In this document: positions 35,321 to 44,135 of the stretch, piece after piece | Position numbering within the stretch: the first letter of the stretch is position 1 | How the letters are laid out: every line of letters begins with the position of its first letter | Source: JACPPO01 sp965262505 | GTDB taxonomy: Bacteria > Acidobacteriota > Vicinamibacteria > Vicinamibacterales > UBA2999 | Length of the DNA: 64,000 nt | Reading direction: 5' to 3' | Assembly (NCBI GenBank): GCA_965262505.1 | Contig: CBDHFM010000020.1 | Coordinates: 1 to 64,000, forward strand | The notes under the pieces: model-generated | Told to the model about the DNA's origin: nothing | Seen by the model: only the letters and a program-made list of their open reading frames with translations | The model's database searches: none | Translations under genes and position numbers: made by a program

Positions 35321-36766
35321 CTAGCCGGGCTGCGGCAGCGGCCGCGCGGGCACGGGTGCGGGTAGTGAGACCGTGAGGCGCGGCCGCCGCAGCACCCAGA
35401 CGACCGCCAGCGGCGCGACGACGCCCCAGGCACGGATCAGGCTCACGTGGGGGGCGAACCCCAGATGGTGCGACAACTCGCCGAGCCCCAGCACGACCGT
35501 GAGCTGCAGCCCCGCCAGCCCCACGATCCCGAGAACCAGGCGCCGCCAGGGCCCGCGCGCCCCAACGGCCACCCAGAACGCAGCGCACAGGCCGAGTTGG
35601 AGCGCCGCAAGGATCGCGAGCGCCCCTTGCGGATCGTCAACAGGCCGGTGGCCGCCGTGCTGGAGGAGCACCTGCCCCCCGTCCACCGCCCGGTGCAGGA
35701 GGTCGTTCCAGAGGGGACCCACCGCCACCGCCGCAACGATGCCGACACCGATCGCCCCCACGGCCCGCCGCGCGGGGTGCGGGCGGCCGACCGATCGGGC
35801 GGACAGCACCGCCAGCCCGGCTACGAGGAGGCCCGCGACCAGCACCTGTGAGAAGGCATGGATGGCGATGGTGTGCGAGGCGACCAGGGTCGTCGGGAGC
35901 GCGAGCACCAGGAGCCGGGCCACGCCCACGAGGAAAAAGATCGCCGGTGCCGCGCCCAGCGCGGCCACGCGCCGCCACCGCGCGAGAGGTACCGCCAGCG
36001 CGCCGGCCAGGTAGACGGGAATCAGGGGGGTGGCAATACACTCCTGGGTCACAATAAACGCCCCGTGCGTCGTCGTGACGATGTTCCCTGAGGCCGTGGC
36101 CGACACCCCGAGTGTCGCCAGGATGCCGGCGCCGGTCATCGCTACCCAGACGCCCAGCGTGCGCAGCAGGGCACTTTCGTTCATCCACCCGGCCGCCGCG
36201 AAGTAGACCGCGACGCCCATGACGGTGAGCAGTAGAAACCGCCGGGCAGGGCCGTGCCAGGCACCGCCGAGATCCGGGCTGGCGCCGCGGGCCGCTGGAT
36301 CCATCTGCCGACGCATCCAGGCGTATACATAGACGACCGCCACCACAATGAGGATGGCCGGCCAGATATAGACATGAAGGAGGTCGAGAAGCGTGGGGTA
36401 GGCCGCCACCAGCGACAAGTTGCCGATGCGCACGGTGTTGAAGGCCGCGATCACCAGCAGCCCGACGCCGGCGCCGCGCAGCCGCGCCGACCACGTGGCC
36501 GGAAACGCCAGGACCGCCCCCAGGCAGAGCGCCATGGCGTCGCCCCCGCTACAGCTCGCATCGACGTAGACCGCGTCGGTCTGCACCCCGGTGAGCTGAT
36601 CGGCCACGCGTTCCTGGAGCTGGGCAAAGGGTACGAGGATCTGGCGTTCCACCCAGCCGAGCCGCATCAGCCCGAACAGGCCGATAAACCACGCTCCGCC
36701 CGTCAGCGCGAAGCGGAACACCCCTGACGCCGGATCAGGCGGGCGCGTCTGTGAGTCCGTGGTCAT
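35321..36766 (-). CDS. Double-domain exosortase-family protein
   Basis: A 481-residue multi-pass membrane protein with two copies of the exosortase catalytic pattern. The first has DASCSGGDAMAL (Cys72), AFNTVRIGNLSL (Arg113) and LLHVYIWPA (His131). The second has TQECIATPLIPVYL (Cys243), LVGVARLLVLAL (Arg284) and IAIHAFSQVL (His303). Cys-to-Arg spacing is 41 residues in both; Arg-to-His is 18 and 19. Exosortases are transpeptidase-like enzymes that cut C-terminal signals of the PEP-CTERM type. Known family members usually have one such unit. A further four or so membrane helices follow (about 335-462). The start overlaps the methyltransferase stop (ATGA). VPALP-tailed proteins in the window are the likely substrates. 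Confidence 0.82.
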   Translation of the reverse strand: MTTDSQTRPPDPASGVFRFALTGGAWFIGLFGLMRLGWVERQILVPFAQLQERVADQLTGVQTDAVYVDASCSGGDAMALCLGAVLAFPATWSARLRGAGVGLLVIAAFNTVRIGNLSLVAAYPTLLDLLHVYIWPAILIVVAVVYVYAWMRRQMDPAARGASPDLGGAWHGPARRFLLLTVMGVAVYFAAAGWMNESALLRTLGVWVAMTGAGILATLGVSATASGNIVTTTHGAFIVTQECIATPLIPVYLAGALAVPLARWRRVAALGAAPAIFFLVGVARLLVLALPTTLVASHTIAIHAFSQVLVAGLLVAGLAVLSARSVGRPHPARRAVGAIGVGIVAAVAVGPLWNDLLHRAVDGGQVLLQHGGHRPVDDPQGALAILAALQLGLCAAFWVAVGARGPWRRLVLGIVGLAGLQLTVVLGLGELSHHLGFAPHVSLIRAWGVVAPLAVVWVLRRPRLTVSLPAPVPARPLPQPG

Positions 36767-37662
36767 GGCGACCTCCGTGGTGAGGGTGCGTCCGACGCCT
36801 CTGGCCGAACCGCGACTGTCGTCAGCAGATACCCGTGCCGGCGCAGCCAGGGCAGCCACCGCGACAGGTGATGGAACGGCGCGACGGCGAGGCCCGTGAG
36901 CCGGCTCAGCGGGCGCGCCCACGTATAGCAAGCCAGATCGAGCATCCGCAACCACCCCGGCATGAAGAGAATACCGGTTTCGGCCGTCACCTCAAAGCCC
37001 GCCCGCGTGAGCATCCGCCGGAAGGTGCGCCGCGAATACGACTTCTCGTAGCCGTACCTATACAGCCCGAGCCGGTACAGCAGCACCACGAGGAGCGGGC
37101 GCAGGAAGGGGTCCCAGCGATTCGGCACCCCGATGACCACGCGGCCGCCCGGCCGCACCACGCGGAAAATCTCCCGCACGGCCCCGTCCGTGTCCGCGAA
37201 GTGCTCAACCGTCCCCATGGAGTAGACCGCGTCGAAGCTCCCGGATTGGAACGGGAGCGTCCGCACATCGGACCGTACGCCGTGCAACGTCAGGCTCCGT
37301 TCCTCGAAGTTCCGGCGGGCGCCCCGGACGATCTCGGGTGAGATGTCGACGCCAAAGGTGCGGCTCCCGGCTGCGGCGGCCCAGCGCAGGATGCGCGTAT
37401 TCTTCGCCTCATCCCAGAGATCGGTCTTCAGAATACACAGCCCCTCCAGCGGCGCCAGATGGGTTTGGAACAACCATTGCTCATCCTCGAGATACTGCGC
37501 CGTCGACCGCGCCCCGTGCAGATCCGGAAACGTCGAGCCGACATCCGCCCAGAAATCGCAGTACGCACGCGCCTCATCCGCACCAGCGCTCTCACTCTCA
37601 CCCGCCAGGTCGGCTGTGTCGTGTCTCACCGCCGCCTCAGGGGGCGTCACCGCGATCGCCAA
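36763..37662 (-). CDS. Class I SAM-dependent methyltransferase of the exosortase operon
   Basis: A 299-residue Methyltransf_11-type enzyme. GSRTFGVDISPEIVRGARRN is the SAM-binding motif end, FQSGSFDAVYSMGTVEHFAD the motif IV region, and FRVVRPGGRVVIGVPNRWDP the post-motif. Ahead of it LKTDLWDEAKNTRILRWAAA replaces the classical GxGxG loop. Its stop overlaps the exosortase start by 4 bp (ATGA), so the three genes form an operon. The start (TTG at 37662, or a nearby GTG) is uncertain. A diverged partial duplicate lies just upstream. Confidence 0.8.
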   Translation of the reverse strand: MAIAVTPPEAAVRHDTADLAGESESAGADEARAYCDFWADVGSTFPDLHGARSTAQYLEDEQWLFQTHLAPLEGLCILKTDLWDEAKNTRILRWAAAAGSRTFGVDISPEIVRGARRNFEERSLTLHGVRSDVRTLPFQSGSFDAVYSMGTVEHFADTDGAVREIFRVVRPGGRVVIGVPNRWDPFLRPLLVVLLYRLGLYRYGYEKSYSRRTFRRMLTRAGFEVTAETGILFMPGWLRMLDLACYTWARPLSRLTGLAVAPFHHLSRWLPWLRRHGYLLTTVAVRPEASDAPSPRRSP

Positions 37663-37837
37663 CTTCCGCGGCGATGGTGACCCGGACTGGCCATCACCGT
37701 GCCCACATGGGCGTCAAGGTCGGAGGTTGCGCGTGGTCGATCAGTCCGTTGTCGGCGTGCGGCGGATTCGCCAGCCGCGCGCGCCGGGGGAACACCGACG
37801 CGTCGTGGCCACTGGCGATCTCTAGCGGGGAGGGAGA

Positions 37838-38025
37838 GGTGTTGAAACGGCGCGACGGCGAGGCCCGTGAACCGGCTCAGCGGACGCGCCCACGTATCAC
37901 AGGCCAAGATCAACCATGCGCAGCCACCATGGGACAAAGAGAATACCCGTTTCGGCTGTCATCTGAACGCCCGCCCGCGTGAGCATTCGCCGGAAGGTGC
38001 GCCGCGAATATGACTTCTCATCATG
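37838..38025 (-). pseudogene. Partial duplicate of the methyltransferase 3' region
   Basis: The frame EKSYSRRTFRRMLTRAG..., TAETGILFVPWWLRMVDLAC and DTWARPLSRFTGLAVAPF is closely similar to residues 200-265 of the methyltransferase at 36763-37662. It ends abruptly at the dispersed repeat (38025). It suggests a second exosortase operon or a tandem duplication once stood here. Confidence 0.75.
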
Positions 38026-38326
38026 ACGCTCCCGACACAACAGCGCGAACCGAGACCCCGAGACCGACGGCTCGAGAATGCACTTTCGCCCGCCTTCGTA
38101 CGCAACGTAGCCACGGCCGGCCGCTACGGTGATGGTCGCCGCCGATCGCGTGCAACTGCTTCAGTATACATGGCTTGTTGACAAGCACCCGCGTTGGCTT
38201 CCCTCGTTGTACCCCTCTCTCTGAACGGGAACCTGCCGGACCGAGACAGCCGTCCGTGGACGGCCCCGGCCTGAACGCCAGCGTGACCACCCCGGAACCC
38301 GTCGTGACGCCGACGCCGATCCGCGG
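38025..38326. repeat. Dispersed repeat, copy 2 (inverted relative to 2697-2996)
   Basis: Matches the minus strand of copy 1, including the hairpin and the integrase N-terminal trace. The IS5 element begins at its right edge. Confidence 0.75.
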
Positions 38327-39407
38327 CGTTGGTGCACGGGTCCAGCCTCTCGGCGAGCGACCGTCGGTGCCCTGGCTATCGTGACGGCCGAAGGCGCATG
38401 ATCTCGACGTGAAGTCGAGAGTCCATCCGAAGTATAAGACGAAATACCACGTCGGTAACTGGCCGGCGTACGATCGAGCGCTGGTCCAGCGAGGCGACGT
38501 CACCCTGTGGCTCGCACCGGAGGCGATCACCACGTGGGCGGCGGCGGGCGGCGGCAAGCGTGGAGGGCAGCTGCAGTACTCGGACCTCGCGATCGAAACC
38601 GCACTGACGCTCCGTCTCATCTTCCACCTGCCACTGCGCCAGCCTGAGGGCTTCTTAACGTCGATCTTCTGGATGTTGGACCTTGACCTCTCGGCACCCG
38701 ATCACACGACGCTCTCACGGCGTGGTCAGCATCTCGACCCCACGTTTCGTCGCGCTCCGGCGGGCGCGGGCACGCATCTCATCGTCGACAGCACCGGACT
38801 CTCGATCGTGGGCGAAGGTGAATGGGCCGCGGTGCAACATGGAGGCCGGGGAAGGCGAGGCTGGAAGAAGCTACATCTCGGAGTCGACGGTTCGGGTGTG
38901 ATCCTCGCCCACGCCTTGACCGACGCGAATGTCGATGACGCCACGACTGGCACCGATCTGATCGAGGCCGTGGTCGGCGACATCGCCCGCGTCACGGCGG
39001 ACGCGGCTTACGACACGATCGCCTTCTACGAATCCGCGGGCGCACGTGATGCGCAGGTCGTGGTTCCGCCGGCCACGACAGCCACCGTGTCGCGCCGGGG
39101 GCCGCGGTCGAGCGCTCGCGATCGCACGATCAAGAAGGTCAAGGAGATCGGACGCCGTCGGTGGAAGAAAGCGTCTGCCTACCATCAGCAGGCCCGCGTG
39201 GAGAATGCCTTCTTCCGGTACAAGTCGATCTTTGGGGGTGCGCTTCGGGCTCGCAGTCCAGCGGGGCAGGTAGCCGAAGCACTCGTCGCGTGCAACGTCT
39301 TGAATCAGATGACCGACCTGGGAAGGCCAGACTCGTACGCCATCGGTCGGTGAGGGCCCGCGGGTGGGGGGTAGTTGCGGGCCAAAATTTATTCATGCAA
39401 CAACGCC
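38325..39407 (+). mobile_element. IS5-family insertion sequence
   Basis: Terminal inverted repeats GGCGTTGGTGCACGGGT (38325-38341) and, on the minus strand, GGCGTTGTTGCATGAAT (39391-39407) enclose one complete transposase gene. The left repeat is degenerate. No clear target duplication is visible. Confidence 0.75.
38409..39353 (+). CDS. IS5-family transposase
   Basis: A 314-residue DDE transposase of the IS903-like group. YKTKYHVGNWPAYDRALVQR near the start; DDE residues in LIVDSTGLSIV (Asp), VTADAAYDTIAFY (Asp) and ARVENAFFRYKSIFGG (Glu). Full length and uninterrupted. Confidence 0.9.
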   Translation: MKSRVHPKYKTKYHVGNWPAYDRALVQRGDVTLWLAPEAITTWAAAGGGKRGGQLQYSDLAIETALTLRLIFHLPLRQPEGFLTSIFWMLDLDLSAPDHTTLSRRGQHLDPTFRRAPAGAGTHLIVDSTGLSIVGEGEWAAVQHGGRGRRGWKKLHLGVDGSGVILAHALTDANVDDATTGTDLIEAVVGDIARVTADAAYDTIAFYESAGARDAQVVVPPATTATVSRRGPRSSARDRTIKKVKEIGRRRWKKASAYHQQARVENAFFRYKSIFGGALRARSPAGQVAEALVACNVLNQMTDLGRPDSYAIGR

Positions 39408-39408
39408 G

Positions 39409-39672
39409 CTACTCGTCGGGGTCGGGTGTACCTGCGGCGTTCACCGTCTCGGTAACCGCATCGACGGCATCGCCCAGCGCTTGACGGCTTCGGTCGAATA
39501 GCTCAAACAGCTCGTGCAGCTCGTTGAACGTCGTTTCGTACTCGTCAAAGATGGCCGAGAGTATTTCGCGGGTGTCCTCCCAAGGTGCCGGCGCGTAGAG
39601 GAGTCCGATCGACAGCCCCGCTGTTCCAGAAACACCCGCGACAAGAAGAAGAAAGATGAACCGTCGGAGCAT
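39409..39672 (-). CDS. Small YtxH-like membrane protein
   Basis: An 87-residue protein with an N-terminal membrane helix (LRRFIFLLLVAGVSG), the stretch GLSIGLLYAPAPWEDTREIL similar to YtxH-type proteins (GLLFAP..GEETR), and a helical tail that could form a coiled coil. Its stop codon lies just beyond the right end of the IS5 element. Function unknown. Confidence 0.5.
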   Translation of the reverse strand: MLRRFIFLLLVAGVSGTAGLSIGLLYAPAPWEDTREILSAIFDEYETTFNELHELFELFDRSRQALGDAVDAVTETVNAAGTPDPDE

Positions 39673-39709
39673 CGGACTCGCGCAGACTGTCGTTGCTTTG
39701 CTTATCGGC

Positions 39710-39905
39710 CAGGTCGTTGAGGATGTGTATGTCGACCGGCAGCGGGAGCGGCCAGGGCCGCATCATCGAGCGGTCGGTCGTTGAGCCAGGCATCGAGCTG
39801 GCTGAGGGCGCCGGCGTAAGCGCGGCGGGTGTTGTCGCTGACGGACGCCTCAACTAGCTTCCGCGCGGTCGCCGTGGGGCGGCCGATGGCCGACTCGGCC
39901 GACAC
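39710..39905 (-). pseudogene. Tyrosine recombinase, N-terminal fragment
   Basis: The frame AIGRPTATARKLVEASVSDN, then RRAYAGALSQLDAWLNDRPL, is the SAM-like core-binding start of a tyrosine recombinase. It is truncated after about 55 codons. A related fragment is at 20.6 kb. A dif-like site lies about 200 bp upstream of its start. Confidence 0.65.
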
Positions 39906-40101
39906 GACTTAAAAAGAGGCAGGAGAGCGATGGGTCGGGTCGAGCAGGCGCCGTCTCATGCAGCCACCCCGAACGGCTTGTTGATGAACTGAATCTGTCG
40001 CCGGCCATCTGAACCGCTCACCCACCTCGCCTGCCCCTTCCGGATCTCCAGGACGACGCACCTACGCTGGGCAGCTGGAGGTCTTTCACTATCATGGTTA
40101 T

Positions 40102-40129
40102 GCGTAATATAAAGCGGGTTATGGGACGG
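40102..40129 (+). other. dif-like (XerCD-type) recombination site
   Basis: Box GCGTAATATAA (40102-40112), spacer AGCGGG (40113-40118), box TTATGGGACGG (40119-40129). The 24 bp at 40058-40081 (starting GCACCTACGCTGGGCAGC) are identical to 54544-54567 upstream of the recombinase-linked site at 54588. Confidence 0.7.
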
Positions 40130-40199
40130 TGCGCACAGGCACAGACCCCGCGCCGGCACCGGGGGCCACCTCTGTCACCTCTGTCCGGCTCCCCATGAT

Positions 40200-40440
40200 T
40201 TCTTTATTCTCAAGTTGGGTCGGCCGGTTTTTCAGTTCTTCTAAACCCGAAGATGAACAGGCCAACGGCCTGTACGTACTTGCCGGGTTGTACTACTTGA
40301 TCTGTACTATATGTACAGGCATGGTGTTTCACCGATAATTCGAGGGGTCGTAGCATGGTGTTTCACCGATAGTTCGAGTGTTTAGAGGAATGGTGTTTCA
40401 CCGATGGAAAACTTCTAAAATCACAGGCGTTTGTGGAAAA
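40200..40440 (-). other. oriV: Iteron-type replication origin (oriV) of replicon 3
   Basis: Three repeats ATGGTGTTTCACCGA at 40321-40335, 40355-40369 and 40390-40404 (34-35 bp apart) lie downstream of repA, with TGTGGAAAA (DnaA-box-like, 40432-40440) on the repA side and the hairpin CAGGCC/GGCCTG (40258-40272) on the far side. Order and spacing match replicon 1, but the iteron differs (reverse complement CGGTGAAACACC against CGCTGAAACATG), so the two origins may be compatible. Confidence 0.85.
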
Positions 40441-40580
40441 CCACGGCCTAGTAGTCGCGCCCAAGAGTTCCGGGGCCGGCGCTGAGCGGCCCCAGGAGCC
40501 GCGAAAGCCGGGCGATTGGGGGCAAATAGGTGCCGGGGCCAGTGATCACCTGTCACTGGGCAACCTCGCGGCGCGCTGAC

Positions 40581-41570
40581 TTAGTCGTTGATGAGTCGGA
40601 GTGGTGCCGGTGGGATGCGCGGCGGTGATGGCGAGAGCAGCAGCGCCCCCTTGACCGTCTGGTAGTGCAGGTCCGGCCAGGCGCGGTTGATTTTTTTCAG
40701 CTCGCGCAAACAGTCCGTGCGGAAGTTGCTGAGGGTGGCCTTGTCGCCCGCTTTGGCCGGGTCTGATCCGAACTGGTGGTAGAGCTGCCGCCAGGAGAGG
40801 CGCAGCGGGCGCCTGAGTGAGAAGGTACGATAGACGAGCCAGAAGTACAGATCGAGGCCGAGCGGCGACCGCTTGAGCGCCTTGAGGGTGTTCAGATCGA
40901 GCGGGATCGGATGCGCGATGATCTCGTTGAAAAATTCTTCCCCGAGCCGGATCGTGCTGTCCCACAACGAGGGCTCGTCGGGCTGGCGCGGGCTCCACCA
41001 ATATTCCGCGCGATCCGCCACGAGTGAACTCACTCGCAGTTCGCGCTGTGCGTCCTCATAGACCAATGTGACCGTGCACCCGAACAGCCGGCGCATTTGA
41101 TTCTTGAGCCGTGTCCGATCCCCTCGGACGCTCCCGCTGCGATCGTCCATGCCAAGTTTTCGCATGAACTCATACAGGGACCGGCCGAGGACCAGCTCGC
41201 GGCGCTGCGTCCGCACCGCCTCGGTGCAGACCCACGCCAGGAGCAGCCGCGGCAGGGTGCCGAAGGGTAATTTGTTTCCTAGCCCCGCGACCATCCCCAG
41301 GGCGTACGGCCCGTTGCGCCGGATGTACTCTTTCTGGTCGCCGGGGTTGGTGCGCGGCAATGAACACAGCGCGAGCAGCCGCGCCATGAAGCCGAGGTCG
41401 GCGTCGGCCTCGCTCGCCTCGATGAGCTGATTAACCTGGCGCAGCGTGGTGAAGTGGTGCCGCGCCTGGGGCGCGGCTGGCGTCAGGGCGCGACCGGCTG
41501 GTAGTTCGACACCGGCGACCACGTCGCCGATGGGAACGAACCCGCTGACCGGTCGAGAGGGGCCGCTCAT
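40581..41570 (-). CDS. repA: RepA-family replication initiator (replicon 3)
   Basis: A 329-residue RepA close to that of replicon 1. Shared blocks: MSGPSRPVSGFVPIGDV, RHHFTTLRQVNQLIEASEAD, FMARLLALCSLPRTNPGD, RTRLKNQMRRLFGC, GLDLYFWLVYRTF and LRELKKINRAWPDLHYQTV. Its origin lies downstream and a ParA/ParB-like pair lies divergently upstream. The 20 bases before the start equal those of replicon 1. Confidence 0.9.
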   Translation of the reverse strand: MSGPSRPVSGFVPIGDVVAGVELPAGRALTPAAPQARHHFTTLRQVNQLIEASEADADLGFMARLLALCSLPRTNPGDQKEYIRRNGPYALGMVAGLGNKLPFGTLPRLLLAWVCTEAVRTQRRELVLGRSLYEFMRKLGMDDRSGSVRGDRTRLKNQMRRLFGCTVTLVYEDAQRELRVSSLVADRAEYWWSPRQPDEPSLWDSTIRLGEEFFNEIIAHPIPLDLNTLKALKRSPLGLDLYFWLVYRTFSLRRPLRLSWRQLYHQFGSDPAKAGDKATLSNFRTDCLRELKKINRAWPDLHYQTVKGALLLSPSPPRIPPAPLRLIND

Positions 41571-41635
41571 TGTTCAAAAATCAAGATAGAGACTTCCGAA
41601 TGTTTCAGTAAACCACGCTCAGGGGAAATCGCCGC

Positions 41636-41734
41636 ATGATACGGGAAACCCTCGTGAATGGCGAGCCCGTGCTCAACGTGGACACCGTTGCGGCCGACGG
41701 CCGGCACACGTCCTGTCGCATCCCCTCAGCCTAA
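41636..41734 (+). CDS. Micro-ORF divergent from repA (MIRETLV family)
   Basis: A 32-codon frame MIRETLVNGEPVLNVDTV... ending in TAA. The first 15 codons match the micro-ORF at 12514-12636, in the same divergent position relative to repA. Confidence 0.35.
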   Translation: MIRETLVNGEPVLNVDTVAADGRHTSCRIPSA

Positions 41735-42080
41735 GGAGAAAGGTCGTCGGCATGACCGCCGCGCGGAAGCCGTAATCGCGTCTCCAGACCATGGCGGCAT
41801 CGCCGCAGCACCAGTAAGCGCAGCCGGACGCTTTGCGGGTGTCAAGTGCTAGGATTCTAGGAAATGATAATTTCTCTAATTTCCCAGAAAGGCGGTGTGG
41901 GTAAATCTGCCCTCTCTAGATTGATAGCTGTTGAATACGCGAAAGCTGGATGGGCTGTTAAAATCGGTGATCTGGACACAGGCCAGGGATCAACAGCAAG
42001 GTGGAAAGCTCGTCGCGATCAAAACGGCATCGCTCCAGAAATACCCGTTGAAAAATATGCCGCCGTCGACCGGGCCATTA

Positions 42081-43104
42081 GAGCGCTTTTCAAATAGGCC
42101 TTGTACTACCTGGGGCGGGTGTGGTACTTCTGTGCGCACCGATGCAGGAGGACCGATGCGTGCCTATTCGATGGATCTGCGAGAGCGGGTGCTACTCGAC
42201 AGCGATGCCGGGATGAAGGCGGCCGATGTGGCGGCGAAGTACCGCGTGAGCGGGTCGTGGGTGCGGCTACTGAAACAGCGGCGGCGCGAAACGGGCGAGG
42301 TGGCGCCTCGCGTCCAGCGACATGGACGGCGCTGCATGCTCGAGCCGCACCTGCACACCTTGGCCGCGCTGATTGCGGCGCACCCGGATCGTACGCTGGC
42401 TGAGCTGAAGGACGCCCTCGCCACGCCCGCGAGTGTGCCGACGGTCTGGCGCGCCGTACGGGCCCTTGGCCTGACCGTTAAAAAAAACGGTCCGCCCGTC
42501 CGAACACGATCGGCCTGACGTCGCGGCCGCGCGGGTCGCGTGGCACGCGGCGGCGCCGACCTGGGACGTCGCCCACCTCGTGTTTCTGGACGAAACCGGC
42601 ATCACTAACAATCTGCTTCGGCGGTACGGCCGGGCACCGCGTGGCGCGCGCGTCCACGACCACGCCCCCGGCGGGCGCTGGCAGACCAGCACGTTTCTCG
42701 CCGCGTTGCGGGTCACGGGGCTGACCGCACCGGGGGTCTTCGACGGCGCGATCGATGGCGAGAGCTTCCGCGCCTACATCGAACAGATCCTGGTGCCGAC
42801 CCTGCAGCCAGGCGACATCGTCATTGCCGACAACCTCGGGGCCCACAAAGTCGCCGGCATCCAGCAGGCCCTCCAGGCCGCCGGGGCCACCCTCTGGTAC
42901 TTGCCACCCTATAGCCCGGACCTCAATCCCATCGAGCTCTGCTTCGCGAAGCTCAAGGCCCTCGTTCGCACCGCTCGCTGTCGCAGCACAGAGACGCTCT
43001 GGCCGTTCCTCGGCGAGTGCTTGGCGCACTTCAGCCCTGACGAATGCCGCAACTATTTTCGGCACTGCGGGTACTCGGCCGCCACACGGTCATGAAAAGC
43101 GCTT
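42081..43104 (+). mobile_element. IS630-family insertion sequence
   Basis: A 1024-bp element flanked by TA on both sides (42079-42080 and 43105-43106), the target duplication typical of IS630/Tc1 elements. Ends share AGCGCTTTTCA as inverted repeats (GAGCGCTTTTCA on the left, AAGCGCTTTTCA on the right). It interrupts parA. Confidence 0.92.
42156..43095 (+). CDS. IS630 transposase in two frames joined by frameshifting
   Basis: The first frame (42156-42518) encodes the helix-turn-helix part, MRAYSMDLRERVLLDSDAGM to LGLTVKKNG. The second (to 43095) holds the DDE domain: LVFLDETGITNN (Asp), DIVIADNLGAHK (Asp) and PPYSPDLNPIELCFAKLK (Glu). They overlap at a run of eight A at 42480-42487, a classic slippery site. 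Reading through by one frame gives LTVKKTVRPSEHDRPD, normal for the family. AGGAGG precedes the ATG. The enzyme is probably made by programmed frameshifting. Confidence 0.85.
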
Positions 43105-43527
43105 TAATGATGCAGAAAACTACGATCTGATGGTTTTGGATGGTCCTGCGTTTGCTGAACGGCGCGGCATGTCCATGGCACAAGCGTCTGACCTGGTCAT
43201 CATGCCCACTGGATACAGCCTCGATGATATGGACCCGCAAATTGAAACTGCCTATGAATTGGAAGAACAAGGCATTAATTCAGAGCAGATTGTTTTTATA
43301 TTTTGCAGGGCCGGCGGCTCAGCCTCGGAAGAGGCTGCCGCGCGGTTATACATAAAAAAAGCCCGCGTCAATGTGCTTGATCCTGTTTTTCCTGAAAGAC
43401 CATCTATCCGGCAGGCTCACAATACGGGCCGGGCGGCCAGTGAAGTTTCGTACCCTTCGATTAGATCCAAGGTTCTGCCGCTGGCTCAAGCCATCGTGGA
43501 CAAACTCAACCAAAACCACAAGAAACC

Positions 43528-43821
43528 ATGGTAAATCAAGGTTTAAATATCGCCCCGCCTCCACGTAAAACCAAACCCCAAGGGAAACCGGAGCCGAAAG
43601 CGTCGAGTCCAGAGGCCAGCAATAGAGCCACTAACCGGTCACAACGTACAAGCGTTACATTCGATCGGCTGGCAGAAGGAGACAAGGTTCAATTCAACAG
43701 ACGCGTCACCCAAAGCACGGCCGATGGTTTTGAAATGCTTTCGATTAAGACCAGAAAAAAAATTCCAGGCCTTCTCGCCGAAGGCCTGGAGCTTCTAGAG
43801 GCTAAGTACGGGAAGGTCTAG
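43528..43821 (+). CDS. Small ParB-like partition protein of replicon 3
   Basis: A 97-residue protein with a basic, disordered first half (PPPRKTKPQGKPEPKA) and a helical end (VQFNRRVTQSTADGFEMLSI, then LLAEGLELLEAKYGKV), like ribbon-helix-helix partners of ParA. It overlaps the end of the split parA. Downstream are the inverted CCTTCTCGCCGAAGG-like bases inside the gene end, which could act as a weak terminator. Confidence 0.65.
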   Translation: MVNQGLNIAPPPRKTKPQGKPEPKASSPEASNRATNRSQRTSVTFDRLAEGDKVQFNRRVTQSTADGFEMLSIKTRKKIPGLLAEGLELLEAKYGKV

Positions 43822-44135
43822 ATACATAGGGACCTATATTCCTAGGAAACTAGGACACACAACCCGGGCCGCGAATGGCTGGTCGCGTCCTGTGAGCCAG
43901 AGCGCCGATGACGATCACCAGCGCGCCGTCGGCCATGTACCTGTAGGCCAATGCCTTTCCCATAACGGGACTTATCGGTAGGGATTAACCCACGCCGGAA
44001 GGCGGGTCGGCAGTTATCTTCCCGGCCGCTGGGGGCTTCCGGTCCAAGCACCCGGTCCGCTCGCACCCACGAACCGTTCGACCCGGTTCCCCTCTGAACG
44101 GCTCAAGTGTTACCGTTTGAGCAAGGAGGTGCTCA
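43822..44135. other. Non-coding stretch
   Basis: No gene is supported. It has short inverted repeats but no recognised signal until the strong ribosome-binding site AAGGAGGTG at 44123-44131. Confidence 0.45.

Larger units (their letters stand above)
41864..43534 (+). pseudogene. parA: ParA-family ATPase of replicon 3, split by IS630
   Basis: The N-terminal part (41864-42080) has MIISLISQKGGVGKSALSRL (Walker A, KGGxGKS) and KIGDLDTGQGSTARW. The C-terminal part resumes after the IS at 43107: NDAENYDLMVLDGPAF (Walker B), DLVIMPTGYSLDDMDPQ, and on to the stop at 43534. Removing 42081-43104 and one TA restores ATT AAT and the sequence DRAINDAENYDLMVLD in frame. The split gene is followed by its ParB-like partner with a 7-bp overlap. 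Confidence 0.9.
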
